Notes under the pieces: generated by a model
Database searches by the model: none
The model's input: the letters and a program-made list of their open reading frames with translations, nothing else
Told to the model about the DNA's origin: nothing
Translations under genes and position numbers: made by a program
Source: Thalassobius sp050633445
GTDB taxonomy: Bacteria; Pseudomonadota; Alphaproteobacteria; Rhodobacterales; Rhodobacteraceae
Direction of reading: 5' to 3'
DNA length: 34,263 bases
Assembly (NCBI GenBank): GCA_050633445.1
Contig: JBOEGN010000001.1
Coordinates: 1 to 34,263 of the forward strand
Part shown: piece by piece, positions 8,052-16,159 of the stretch
How the letters are laid out: each line of letters begins with the position of its first letter
How positions within the stretch are numbered: the first letter of the stretch is position 1

Positions 8052-9164
8052 TCAATCCAGGCAGCTTAGGATGTTGGCCGACAAATTGCGCAGAGTCTGG
8101 CCATAAAGGTCGGGGCCAAGCTCTAGCCCAACGCCCAGCGGGTCGATCATGGCGACTTTCACGCCGGTTTCAGCCACGGCTCCGATCAGGCCGGGGTTGA
8201 ACTGCGGTTCGGCAAAGGCACAGGTCACCCCTGCGTCAGCCACGGCCTCACGCACCGCAGCCACACGCGCGACGCTGGGATCTGATGCGTCCCCCAACGA
8301 AATCGCGCCCGTCGCGGCCAGACCAAATCTGTTTTCAAAGTAGTGATAGGCATCGTGGAACACCACGAAATGCAGGTCATGCGCCGGTTCCAGATCAGCG
8401 GACAAATCGGCAATCAGCTGATCCAGATCGGCTGTCCCTTTTGCGGCATTCTCGGCATAGGTCTGCGCATTTTCCGGGTCCAGATGCGACAGCTCTTTGG
8501 CAATGGCCTGCAACCACACTTTGGCATTTTCCGGGTCCAGCCAGCCATGCGGGTCTACGCCTTCATGCGCGTGGTCGCTGTGGTCATCATGATCATCATG
8601 TTCAGCGTGCTTTTCATGATCATCGTGACCGTTTTCATCATGCTCATCATGGTCGTCGTGACCATGTTCGTCGCGCTCTTCATGTTCGTCGTGGTCATCG
8701 TGACCATGTTCCTCATGCTCTTCGTGATCATGACCCTCGTGGTCGTCATGTTCGGCATGCTCCTCGTGCTCGTCTTCCTCGTGGCCATGCGGTTCGTCAT
8801 GATCGTGGCCTTCAAACGTCGCTCCTTCGCGGAACTCCAGTTTGATCGAGGCGTCAAGCTCCAGCAATTCCACCGACTCGGCATCGCCAGCCAGCGATTC
8901 CAGAGGCTGTTCCAGCCAGGGGGTCAGGCCTTCGCCGATCCAGAACACGACATCAGCATTGCTAAGCGCGCGGGCTTGCGAGGGGCGCATGGCATAGCCA
9001 TGAGGCGACGCGCCGGGGTCGATCAGCATGGTGGGCTCGCCCACACCTTGCATCACAGTTGCCACCAGCGAATGCACCGGAGCAATATCAGTCACGACCT
9101 TGGGGGCCTCGGCCCAGGCGGGGGCGGCCAGCGACGCGGCGGCGGCCCAAACGAACGAACGCAT
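8052..9164 (-). CDS. znuA: Zinc ABC transporter substrate-binding protein ZnuA
   Basis: A 370-residue periplasmic binding protein (cluster A-I) with a signal peptide ending near AWA-EAP. Zinc ligands are recognisable by family comparison: His55 in GASPHGYAMRPS, His206 in VDPHGWLDPENA, and the histidine in VVFHDAYHYFENRFGL. Between residues ~120 and 200 lies an unusually long loop made almost only of His, Asp, Glu and Gly, with about 27 histidines. ZnuA proteins usually have a much shorter loop of this kind, thought to collect Zn2+ and pass it to the binding cleft. The gene is divergent from zur-znuC-znuB and shares a 95-nt control region with them, so it is likely repressed by Zur when zinc is sufficient. 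Confidence 0.95.
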   Translation of the reverse strand: MRSFVWAAAASLAAPAWAEAPKVVTDIAPVHSLVATVMQGVGEPTMLIDPGASPHGYAMRPSQARALSNADVVFWIGEGLTPWLEQPLESLAGDAESVELLELDASIKLEFREGATFEGHDHDEPHGHEEDEHEEHAEHDDHEGHDHEEHEEHGHDDHDEHEERDEHGHDDHDEHDENGHDDHEKHAEHDDHDDHSDHAHEGVDPHGWLDPENAKVWLQAIAKELSHLDPENAQTYAENAAKGTADLDQLIADLSADLEPAHDLHFVVFHDAYHYFENRFGLAATGAISLGDASDPSVARVAAVREAVADAGVTCAFAEPQFNPGLIGAVAETGVKVAMIDPLGVGLELGPDLYGQTLRNLSANILSCLD

Positions 9165-9259
9165 GTCTTACCTCATGTGATTGTATAACATAACGCGGGT
9201 TGATAGTTGTTACGCTATCTCATATCAAGCAGAAAATGCACTGACGCGAAAGGCACCCC
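9165..9259. promoter_or_regulatory. znuA / zur-znuCB divergent control region, candidate Zur site
   Basis: This short AT-rich gap separates divergent znuA and zur. It contains GATAG-n8-CTATC (9202-9219), a 5-bp inverted repeat around TTGTTACG, and an adjacent ATAACATAAC tract (9185-9194). Zur operators are AT-rich inverted repeats placed between znuA and znuC in many proteobacteria. The assignment to Zur rests on position and symmetry only. A GAAAGG ribosome-binding site precedes zur. Confidence 0.5.
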
Positions 9260-9739
9260 ATGGACCCTGTCGGTTTTGCCAAACATGATCACCACAGCTG
9301 TATTCAGGACGGTCTGACCGCCGTCGAACAAGTGTGCAGCACGAACGGTCTGCAATTCACGCCGGTTCGTCGTCGGGTGCTGGAAATTCTGCTGAATGAA
9401 CACCGTGCTTTGGGGGCCTACGAAATTCTGGACAAACTGCGCGAGGAAGGCATGGGCTCGCAGCCCCCTGTTGCCTATCGCGCTTTGGATTTTCTGGTGT
9501 CCAACGGCTTTGCCCACAAGATCGAGCATCTGAACGCCTTCACCGCCTGCACCCATCCAGGCCAGGATCACACGCCAATGTTCATGATTTGCCGCGCCTG
9601 CGACTCGGTCGCCGAGGCCGGCGCGCAGGTCTCTGCCGATACTTTGGGAAAAATCGCCCTAGCCCAAGGCTTTGCGATCGAGAAAGTGGTCATCGAGGCC
9701 AAGGGCCTGTGCCCAAATTGCCAACCCAAGGGTGCGTAG
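9260..9739 (+). CDS. zur: Fur-family zinc uptake regulator Zur
   Basis: A 159-residue Fur-superfamily repressor. Residues ~20-85 form the winged helix (QFTPVRRRVLEILL, GAYEILDKL, VAYRALDFLVSNGFAHKIE). The C-terminal dimerisation domain carries the metal signatures: CTHPGQDH, the CRAC pair and the final CPNC pair that make up a structural Zn(Cys)4 site. The location next to znuA and directly upstream of znuC identifies it as Zur rather than Fur, Mur or PerR. The stop codon is followed directly by the znuC start (TAG-ATG), so regulator and transporter are co-transcribed and probably autoregulated. The start is supported by GAAAGG about 8 nt upstream. Confidence 0.93.
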   Translation: MDPVGFAKHDHHSCIQDGLTAVEQVCSTNGLQFTPVRRRVLEILLNEHRALGAYEILDKLREEGMGSQPPVAYRALDFLVSNGFAHKIEHLNAFTACTHPGQDHTPMFMICRACDSVAEAGAQVSADTLGKIALAQGFAIEKVVIEAKGLCPNCQPKGA

Positions 9740-10501
9740 ATGAGCCTGATAGACGTGCGCAACATGACCGTGCGGGCCAACGGTCGCCCGATATTGTCAG
9801 ACGTCGATTTCCGAGTGGACGCCGGTGAGATTGTGACCGTCGTCGGCCCCAATGGCTCGGGCAAATCGACCCTGCTGAAATCCATCATTGGCGCGATACA
9901 ACCGCAAATCGGGACCGTTGAACACGCGCCGGATCTCAAGATCGGCTATGTTCCGCAAAAGCTGCATATCGACGCGACTTTGCCGCTGACCGTGGGCCGT
10001 TTTCTGAACCTGCCGCATCGGGTGTCCGCGCAAAAAGCCCGCAAAGCCCTGACCGAAGCCGGAGCAGAGGACCTGATGGAACGCCAGATGTCCACGCTGT
10101 CCGGCGGGCAATTTCAGCGCGTTCTGTTGGCGCGTGCCCTGCTGAATGATCCGCAACTTTTGATCCTGGACGAGGCGACCCAAGGGCTGGACCAGCCCGG
10201 ATCGGCCGCATTTTATCGCCAGATCGAACAGGTCCGGCAGGAGCTTGGCTGCGCCGTTCTGATGGTCAGCCACGAATTACATGTGGTGATGGCGGCCTCG
10301 GATCGGGTGCTGTGCCTGAACGGTCACGTCTGCTGTCAGGGCAAACCCGAGCACGTCGCCTCGGCCCCGGAATATCGGGCACTGTTTGGCTCGGGCACCC
10401 AAGGCGCTTTGGCGTTGTACCGCCACGAACATAACCACACCCATGACGATGATTGCGATCATGACCACGTTCATCCCCACACGCACGAGGCCGCGCAATG
10501 A
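9740..10501 (+). CDS. znuC: Zinc ABC transporter ATP-binding protein ZnuC
   Basis: A 253-residue ABC ATPase with Walker A GPNGSGKST (residue ~36), signature LSGGQ (~115), Walker B LLILDEAT (~135) and the switch histidine in VSHELH. It powers high-affinity Zn2+ uptake with ZnuA and ZnuB. The C terminus is a His/Asp-rich tail (HEHNHTHDDDCDHDHVHPH), a second possible zinc-binding segment, this time on the cytoplasmic side. Translation begins immediately after the zur stop, and its end overlaps znuB as ATGA. Confidence 0.95.
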   Translation: MSLIDVRNMTVRANGRPILSDVDFRVDAGEIVTVVGPNGSGKSTLLKSIIGAIQPQIGTVEHAPDLKIGYVPQKLHIDATLPLTVGRFLNLPHRVSAQKARKALTEAGAEDLMERQMSTLSGGQFQRVLLARALLNDPQLLILDEATQGLDQPGSAAFYRQIEQVRQELGCAVLMVSHELHVVMAASDRVLCLNGHVCCQGKPEHVASAPEYRALFGSGTQGALALYRHEHNHTHDDDCDHDHVHPHTHEAAQ

Positions 10502-11304
10502 CCGAGTTTCTCGATGATTTCCTGATCCGCGCTGCCCTGGCCGGATTGGGCGTTTCAATGGCTGCGGCGCCTTTGGGCTGTTTCGTGATTTGGCGGCGGA
10601 TGGCCTATTTCGGGGACGCAACGGCCCATGCTGCGATTCTGGGCGTGGCCCTGTCGCTTGCCTTTTCCACCTCCATCTTTGCCGGAGCGTTGATCGCAGC
10701 GCTGGTCATGGCCACGACAGTTTCCCTGCTCAGCAACCGAGGCTTTGCCATGGACACCTTGCTGGGCGTTCTGGCCCATAGCGCACTGGCGGTCGGCCTG
10801 GTCGCCGTCTCGTTTCTGGACGGCGTGCGGATCGACCTCATGGCCTATTTATTCGGAGATATTCTGGCCGTCAGCAAGACCGATCTGGCCGTGATCTGGA
10901 GCGGGACAGCCCTTGTACTGGCGCTATTGTGGTGGCGGTGGTCTGCGTTGCTTTTGGCCTCGTTGAACCAAGATCTGGCCCATGCTGCGGGCGTTAACCC
11001 CCGGCGCGAGCAAATGATCCTGACCCTAGCGCTGGCGACGGTCGTTGCCGTCGCGATCAAGGTCGTGGGCGTGTTGCTGATCGCAGCGCTGCTGATTATT
11101 CCCGCCGCGACCGCCCGGCCTTTTGCTGCGACACCCGAACGGATGGCAGGGATCGCGGCAATCTTGGCAGGGTTTTCAGCGCTTGCAGGCCTGCAATTGT
11201 CCTTTGTGTTCGACACGCCCACCGGGCCGACGATCGTCTGCGTGGCCGCCGCGTTGTTCACGATGTCCGCGCTTGGGAATGCAGTGACGCGCCGACTGAC
11301 CTAG
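10498..11304 (+). CDS. znuB: Zinc ABC transporter permease ZnuB
   Basis: A 268-residue inner-membrane protein of the ABC-3 family with about eight hydrophobic segments. Family landmarks include the MAAAPLGCFVIWRRMAYFGD start, the AHAAILGVAL segment and KVVGVLLIAALLIIPAATA near the C terminus. It forms the channel of the ZnuABC importer. Its ATG overlaps the stop of znuC by 4 nt, which indicates translational coupling. It is the last gene of the zur-znuCB operon. Confidence 0.95.
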   Translation: MTEFLDDFLIRAALAGLGVSMAAAPLGCFVIWRRMAYFGDATAHAAILGVALSLAFSTSIFAGALIAALVMATTVSLLSNRGFAMDTLLGVLAHSALAVGLVAVSFLDGVRIDLMAYLFGDILAVSKTDLAVIWSGTALVLALLWWRWSALLLASLNQDLAHAAGVNPRREQMILTLALATVVAVAIKVVGVLLIAALLIIPAATARPFAATPERMAGIAAILAGFSALAGLQLSFVFDTPTGPTIVCVAAALFTMSALGNAVTRRLT

Positions 11305-11361
11305 ACTTGCCACACGGGTCATGCGCCCTATTTCAGCGGCTGACCAGACAAAGAGAGCTTG

Positions 11362-12060
11362 ATGACACATCCTTCCCGCTCGGCCGTGATCGTGGCCCAT
11401 GGCAGCCCTTCGGATCCAGACCCGCAAGAACGCGATCTGCAAGCGCTGGCCGCCAAGGTCAACGCTGCCTTGCCTGAGTGGGACATACGGGGGGCGACGC
11501 TGGCCGCCGAGGGCGCGTTAGACGCCGCCATCGACGCCCTGAACGCCCCACTAATCTATCCCTATTTCATGGCCGAAGGATATTTCACGGGCCGCGTCCT
11601 GGCCCCCAAATCCAAATCGCGCGGCCTGACGCAATTGCGCCCGTTCGGCGTGGATCCCCATCTGGCTGACTGTGCCGAGGCTGAGCTGCAGGCCATTCTG
11701 CTCACCAACAACTGGAATGCTGGGGACACCGCCCTGCTGGTCGCCGCTCATGGCAGTGCCGTGTCGCGCACGAGCGCCAACAGCACCCACGCGATGGCAG
11801 GCACGCTGCACGCCCGAATGGGGTTCCTGCGCACCCGCACCGGCTTCATCGAAGAACCCCCACACGTGCAAGACATGGCCCGCGGTTTGGGCCAAGCCAT
11901 CTGCCTGCCGTTCTTTGCGTTGAATGCTGGCCACATGCTGGACGACATGCCCCAAGCCTTGGGTGCCGCCAATTTCACCGGCCATCGGTTGCCTGCGATG
12001 ATCGACTGGGCCAGCACCCCGCGATTGATCGCGGACTGCTTAGAGCGGGCCGCACCATAG
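11362..12060 (+). CDS. CbiX-domain protein (sirohydrochlorin chelatase-like)
   Basis: A 232-residue protein with two halves of the CbiX/CbiK chelatase fold: an N-terminal block SAVIVAHGSPSDPDPQERDLQAL and a second block ALLVAAHGSAVSRTSANS. The motif around HGS supplies the metal-binding histidine in cobalto- or ferro-chelatases that load sirohydrochlorin in cobalamin and siroheme synthesis. No other cobalamin or siroheme gene is nearby, and it follows the zinc operon by 57 nt. The substrate and metal are therefore uncertain. The ATG at 11362 is preferred over a TTG at 11359 because AGAGAG lies upstream. A possible link to zinc homeostasis would be inference from position only. Confidence 0.75.
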   Translation: MTHPSRSAVIVAHGSPSDPDPQERDLQALAAKVNAALPEWDIRGATLAAEGALDAAIDALNAPLIYPYFMAEGYFTGRVLAPKSKSRGLTQLRPFGVDPHLADCAEAELQAILLTNNWNAGDTALLVAAHGSAVSRTSANSTHAMAGTLHARMGFLRTRTGFIEEPPHVQDMARGLGQAICLPFFALNAGHMLDDMPQALGAANFTGHRLPAMIDWASTPRLIADCLERAAP

Positions 12061-12220
12061 CGGCGACCACGCGCGTCCTCGCCGCTACTATGTAGCTAAA
12101 GCGCGGTGTCCCTTCCTATCGCGTCGGGAAGCAACGGCAGGTCAGCGGCAATAGCCCATCGCGCATCTGGGTGTCACCGGTAGCGTTCCGTAAGTCGCAA
12201 GAGCCGCGAACCAGATTGGG

Positions 12221-13369
12221 TTAAAGCTTGTCGCCCAACTTGCGCAGCAGCGTCAGGCATTGCTGCAACTGGTCGATCGACAGGTATTCGTCGGCCTTGT
12301 GTGCCTGTTCGATCGACCCGGGGCCGCAAACGACCACATCCATGCCCAGCGCCTGAAAAATACCCGCCTCGGTGCCAAAGGGCACTGTTTCGGCGCGGTT
12401 CGACCCTGTCAGTTCCGCCATCAGATCACGCGCCGCATTTTGCTCCATCGGGATCAGGCTGGCGACCTCACCGATGACCTCGGTTTCGATAGACGCTTCG
12501 GGGTGCACCGCGCGCATCGCGGGCAACAGAACCTCCTGACAATAGGCGTTCAGCCGGTCCTTCACATAGTCCGCATCCGAGGTTTGAACCGGTCTCATTT
12601 CCCAATCCACCTGCGCCTTGGGCGCGATTACATTGTGCACGCTACCCCCCTGCAACGCCCCAATGTTCAGAGTGGTTTCGGGCGGATCAAACCGGCTGTC
12701 AGAGGGCGCACGCGCACGTAAATCCTGTCGAAGTTCCATCAATCGCGAGACATAGCGCACTGCATATTCCACCGCATTCACGCCAAGATCAGGGGCAGAT
12801 CCATGCCCCTCAAGCCCCTGAAAATACGTACTATATTCGTAGCAGCCTTTGTGCCCTTCGACCACCTGCATATTCGTTGGCTCGCCGATGATTGCAAGCC
12901 GTGGGTGCAAGTCGCGATCCTGAAGCATCTGCGCCAAATGGCCAGCGCCCAGACACCCTGTTTCCTCGTCATAGGTAAAGGCAAAATGCAGCGGCCGGTC
13001 TTGTATGCGGGCAGCAAATTCAGGCGCCATCGCAATCGTTGCCGCAATGAAGCCTTTCATATCGCAGGCGCCGCGTCCGTACAGACGGCCTTGGCGCTCG
13101 TGCAACACAAAAGGATCCGTGGTCCAATTCTGATCGGTGACAGGCACCACGTCGCTGTGCCCAGACAGAACTATTCCTCCGTCGCGTTCCGGCCCCAAGG
13201 TGGCGAAAAGATTGGCCTTTTGCCCCGTCTCATTCGACTGGAGCTCGACCCGCGCACCGCAAGACTCCAGCCGGTTGGCAAGATACGCGATCATATCCAG
13301 ATTGCTGTCCGCCGAAATGGTCGGGAACGCGATCAGATCCGCGAGGATGGATTTGGCGTCATCCAGCAT
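12221..13369 (-). CDS. argE: M20 family deacetylase, ArgE-like (acetylornithine deacetylase family)
   Basis: A 382-residue zinc amidohydrolase of the M20 family. The metal and catalytic motifs are present: SGHSDVVPV (first His), GACDMKG (bridging Asp), DEETGCLGA (general-base Glu and metal Glu), GEPTN, and the C-terminal HKADEY histidine. The family removes N-acyl groups from amino acids such as N-acetylornithine. Here it lies 2 nt after an ectoine-hydrolase-like gene and in the same transcript as a class III aminotransferase. A role in deacetylating N-acetyl-2,4-diaminobutyrate instead of, or besides, acetylornithine is an attractive inference. The ATG at 13369 is chosen because AAAGAG lies just upstream. 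A GTG at 13375 is an alternative. Confidence 0.85.
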   Translation of the reverse strand: MLDDAKSILADLIAFPTISADSNLDMIAYLANRLESCGARVELQSNETGQKANLFATLGPERDGGIVLSGHSDVVPVTDQNWTTDPFVLHERQGRLYGRGACDMKGFIAATIAMAPEFAARIQDRPLHFAFTYDEETGCLGAGHLAQMLQDRDLHPRLAIIGEPTNMQVVEGHKGCYEYSTYFQGLEGHGSAPDLGVNAVEYAVRYVSRLMELRQDLRARAPSDSRFDPPETTLNIGALQGGSVHNVIAPKAQVDWEMRPVQTSDADYVKDRLNAYCQEVLLPAMRAVHPEASIETEVIGEVASLIPMEQNAARDLMAELTGSNRAETVPFGTEAGIFQALGMDVVVCGPGSIEQAHKADEYLSIDQLQQCLTLLRKLGDKL

Positions 13370-13371
13370 GA

Positions 13372-14556
13372 TCACTCTTTCACAAACAGTTTGCGGTCAA
13401 TGTTACTCAGCGCCTCGGCGGGGCCTGCATCCCGGATGAGGATGGTCTCGGTCGTCTCTAACCCCCAGCTGTCCATCCACAAGGCGGGCATGAAATGAAA
13501 GACCATGCCGGGTTCCAGGACAGTCTGGTCCTCGCTACGGATCGAGGCCGTACGCTCGCCCCAATCAGGCGGGTAACTAAGCCCAACCGGATAGCCCATC
13601 CGCCCGGACCTTTCGATCCCATGTTTGCCCAGAACGTCCATAACAGCACCCGCAATGTCACAGGTCCGGTTGCCAGCGCGAGCAGCCTCGAGCCCGGCAG
13701 CGATACCTTCGATCTGCGCGGCCTCGGCGCGGCGCATCTCGTCCGACGGCGTGCCCAGAAACACCGTCCGGCACAGTGGCGCGTGATAGCGACGATAGCA
13801 GCCGGAAAGCTCGAAGAAAGTAGCCTCGCCCCGCTGCATCGGCGCACCGTTCCATGTCAGATGCGCGGCAGTGGCATCCAACCCCGAGGGCGTCAGCGGC
13901 ACAATCGCGGGGTAGTCGCCCCAGTCATCCCCAAGCCCGGTGATGCCCGCATGCATGATATCCGCGACCAGATCATTTTTGCGCACACCGGGGGCTGCTC
14001 GTTCAATCGCGGTATTGATCACCCTTTCCGAAATGCGGGCCGCCTTGCGAATGAACGCCAGTTCGGGGGGAGATTTCACCAGGCGTTGCCAGTTGACCAG
14101 CGCTGTGGCGTCTTTCAGCGAGGCATCGGGCAGCTCTGCGCTCAGTATGGCATGGGCTTTGGCCGAGTAGTAGTAGTTCTCCATCTCGACGCCGATCCGC
14201 GCCCGCGCCAGCCCCCGCGCGGCCAGAACCTGCGCCAGATCCTGCATTGGATGCACGTCGGTCGATTGCACATAATGGTCGCCGTAGCCAAGGATATTGG
14301 CATGATCCATCCAGCAAGTCCGGCGCCCGCCCATCATGTCCATGTGACGCCCCCACCAGATCGGTTCGCCCTCTGGCAGAACGATGACGCCCTGATGGAC
14401 GTAGAAAGACCAGCCGTCATAGCCCGTCAGCCAGGCCTGATTGGACGGATCGGTGACAAACAAGGCGTCCAGCCCAGCTCGCGCCATGGCCGCGCGGGTT
14501 TTGGCCATACGCCGGTCGTATTCTGGTCGCTCAAAGGGCGCGCGGGGTGTGATCAT
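13372..14556 (-). CDS. doeA: M24-fold hydrolase, ectoine hydrolase (DoeA/EutD)-like
   Basis: A 394-residue protein of the creatinase/aminopeptidase P fold. The N-terminal creatinase domain has WLTGYDGWSFYVHQGVIVL, PIWWGRHMDM and NILGYGDHYVQS. The C-terminal pita-bread domain has GDYPAIVPL, FFELSGCYRRYHAPLCRTVF, GLSYPPDWGER and EPGMVFHFMPALWMDSWGLE. These blocks match ectoine hydrolases as I remember them. The canonical M24 metal-binding Asp pair (D-x-G ... D-x-TR) is absent, replaced by E-L-S-G and P-L-C-R, as in metal-independent members such as creatinase. Ectoine hydrolase opens the ring to N-acetyl-diaminobutyrate. ATG 14556 has AAGGGG upstream; an upstream in-frame ATG would overlap the aminotransferase gene. 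The exact substrate could differ. Confidence 0.75.
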   Translation of the reverse strand: MITPRAPFERPEYDRRMAKTRAAMARAGLDALFVTDPSNQAWLTGYDGWSFYVHQGVIVLPEGEPIWWGRHMDMMGGRRTCWMDHANILGYGDHYVQSTDVHPMQDLAQVLAARGLARARIGVEMENYYYSAKAHAILSAELPDASLKDATALVNWQRLVKSPPELAFIRKAARISERVINTAIERAAPGVRKNDLVADIMHAGITGLGDDWGDYPAIVPLTPSGLDATAAHLTWNGAPMQRGEATFFELSGCYRRYHAPLCRTVFLGTPSDEMRRAEAAQIEGIAAGLEAARAGNRTCDIAGAVMDVLGKHGIERSGRMGYPVGLSYPPDWGERTASIRSEDQTVLEPGMVFHFMPALWMDSWGLETTETILIRDAGPAEALSNIDRKLFVKE

Positions 14557-14566
14557 CGCGCGCCCC

Positions 14567-15940
14567 TTAGCCAACAACGGCCTGAACGGCCCGTTGAGTC
14601 GCGGCCACGATCTGATCGGCCTCGGCTTTCGTCAGGCAAAACGGAGGCGCAAAGCCAAGGATATCCCCCTGAGGCATGGCGCGACCGATCACGTTGTCCT
14701 GCTCCAGCAGTTTCGCAGCAATCTGCGGCCCGATCTTGTCCCCCGCGTCGTAAAACGCGCGGCTGTCCTTATCGGCCACGAATTCGACAGCACACAGCAT
14801 TCCTTCGCCGCGCACGTCACCCACATGGGGGTGTTCGGCCAGTGCCTCTTGCATGGTTTTGGTCAGGTAAGCCCCTACGGTGCCTGCATTTTCCACCAGC
14901 CCCAGGCTGTCGATCAATTTCAGGTTCGCCACCCCTGCCGCGGCCCCGATGGGATGGGCCGAATAGGTCCAACCATGGCCAATAGGGCCGTTTTCATCGG
15001 TTCCCTGCTCCAGCACCGCCCACATCTTTTCGGACACGATCGAGCCGGACAGCGGCGCGTAGGCCGATGTCAAACCCTTGGCAATCGTGATCAGATCCGG
15101 GCGTAGACCATAGTGATCCGAGCCGAACATCGTGCCCAAACGACCAAAGCCGGTGACGACCTCATCCGCGATCAACAGAATGTCATGCTTGTCCAACACC
15201 GCCTGAATCGCGGGCCAATATCCAGCCGGGGGCGGAACGATGCCCCCCGTGCCCAGAACAGGCTCACCAATAAAGGCCGCGATGGTATCGGGGCCTTCAC
15301 GGTCGATCAGGTCCTCTAGCGTGGCCACGCAATGCGCGACGAAATCAGCCTCGCTCTGCCCCAGATCGGCACGACGGAAATAATACGGCGCTTCGGTGTG
15401 CACGACCTGCTCCAAAGGCAGGTCAAATTTGCGGTGAAACAGCTCCAGCCCGGTCAGCGAGCCGGTCATTAGCCCCGATCCATGATAGCCCCGCCAGCGC
15501 GAGATGATCTTCTTCTTCTCGGGCCGTCCGAGGATGTTGTTGTAATACCAAACCAGCTTGATGTTGGTCTCGTTCGCATCCGAGCCGGACTGACCAAAAT
15601 AGACCTTGGACATGTGGTCCGGCGCGCGGTCCAGCACCATTTTGGCCAGGGTGATCGACGCCTCGGTCCCGTGACCGACATAGGAATGATAATAGGCCAG
15701 TTCGCGCGCCTGATCAGCGATAGCCTCGGCAATCTCGGGGCGGCCATAGCCGACATTCACGCAGTACAGACCCGCAAAGGCATCCAGCAGTCGGCTGCCG
15801 TCGCGATCCTCGATATGACATCCCGATCCACCGGTAATGACGCGATTGGGCAGGTTGCCCCGCGCGAATTCGGCAAGATGGGTCGACGGGTGAAAGAAAT
15901 TCTCGCGATCCCAGTGTTCCAGTTGATCATTATGCAGCAT
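14567..15940 (-). CDS. Class III pyridoxal-phosphate aminotransferase (omega-transaminase type)
   Basis: A 457-residue fold-type I aminotransferase. It has the cofactor motifs GSDANETNIKL (119-129), WRGYHGSGL (149-157), ADEVVTGFGR (258-267) and the PLP-binding lysine in TIAKGLTSAYAPL (Lys288). I recall close resemblance to an omega-transaminase structure from a marine Ruegeria strain. These enzymes move amino groups from omega-amino acids or amines, usually to pyruvate. The gene is first of three in an operon with an ectoine-hydrolase-like gene (10 nt downstream) and an ArgE-like deacetylase, so a job like DoeD, turning diaminobutyrate into aspartate semialdehyde, is inferred. The start at 15940 gives the family-typical length; the open extension upstream is not family-like. 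The ribosome-binding site is weak. Confidence 0.88.
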   Translation of the reverse strand: MLHNDQLEHWDRENFFHPSTHLAEFARGNLPNRVITGGSGCHIEDRDGSRLLDAFAGLYCVNVGYGRPEIAEAIADQARELAYYHSYVGHGTEASITLAKMVLDRAPDHMSKVYFGQSGSDANETNIKLVWYYNNILGRPEKKKIISRWRGYHGSGLMTGSLTGLELFHRKFDLPLEQVVHTEAPYYFRRADLGQSEADFVAHCVATLEDLIDREGPDTIAAFIGEPVLGTGGIVPPPAGYWPAIQAVLDKHDILLIADEVVTGFGRLGTMFGSDHYGLRPDLITIAKGLTSAYAPLSGSIVSEKMWAVLEQGTDENGPIGHGWTYSAHPIGAAAGVANLKLIDSLGLVENAGTVGAYLTKTMQEALAEHPHVGDVRGEGMLCAVEFVADKDSRAFYDAGDKIGPQIAAKLLEQDNVIGRAMPQGDILGFAPPFCLTKAEADQIVAATQRAVQAVVG

Positions 15941-16142
15941 GGCTTGGCTTTCGATCCATGGCGGCGCGCCGCCGATTGACAGAGGACTGGAGCCAGATGC
16001 ACGCACACGGAAAAACCGAGGAGTAGAGCAAAGGCCCCGCTCTCCCTGACAGCAGCGCGCAATGCCTTTATTGCCGGGGATTACTGAAACTGGAGCATAC
16101 CGACCCGCGCCAACGCAACAAATTACTGCACTGAGACCGTTA

Positions 16143-16159
16143 GATGACTTGGCGTCATC
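16143..16159. promoter_or_regulatory. Inverted repeat upstream of aminotransferase operon, candidate operator
   Basis: GATGAC and GTCATC form a perfect 6-bp inverted repeat around TTGGC, about 200 nt upstream of the aminotransferase start. This is the size of a GntR- or AsnC-type operator. Regulators of both kinds are known to control ectoine catabolism, but the link here is only by position. Confidence 0.3.

Noticed and set aside
8564..8806. Possible CRISPR-like or tandem-repeat array in the znuA region
   Set aside because: The repeating units are codon repeats of a His/Asp-rich protein loop in a single frame, without equal-length spacers.
8343..9188. Plus-strand open frame of 281 codons with many apparent membrane helices, opposite znuA
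   Set aside because: The hydrophobic runs of Met, Val and Ile are simply the reverse complement of the GAY/CAY codons of the His/Asp-rich ZnuA loop. There is no independent support.
13495..14985. Plus-strand open frame of 496 codons over the M24 and aminotransferase genes
   Set aside because: It is a GC-rich antisense shadow. The minus-strand frames carry complete, recognisable enzymes with catalytic motifs.
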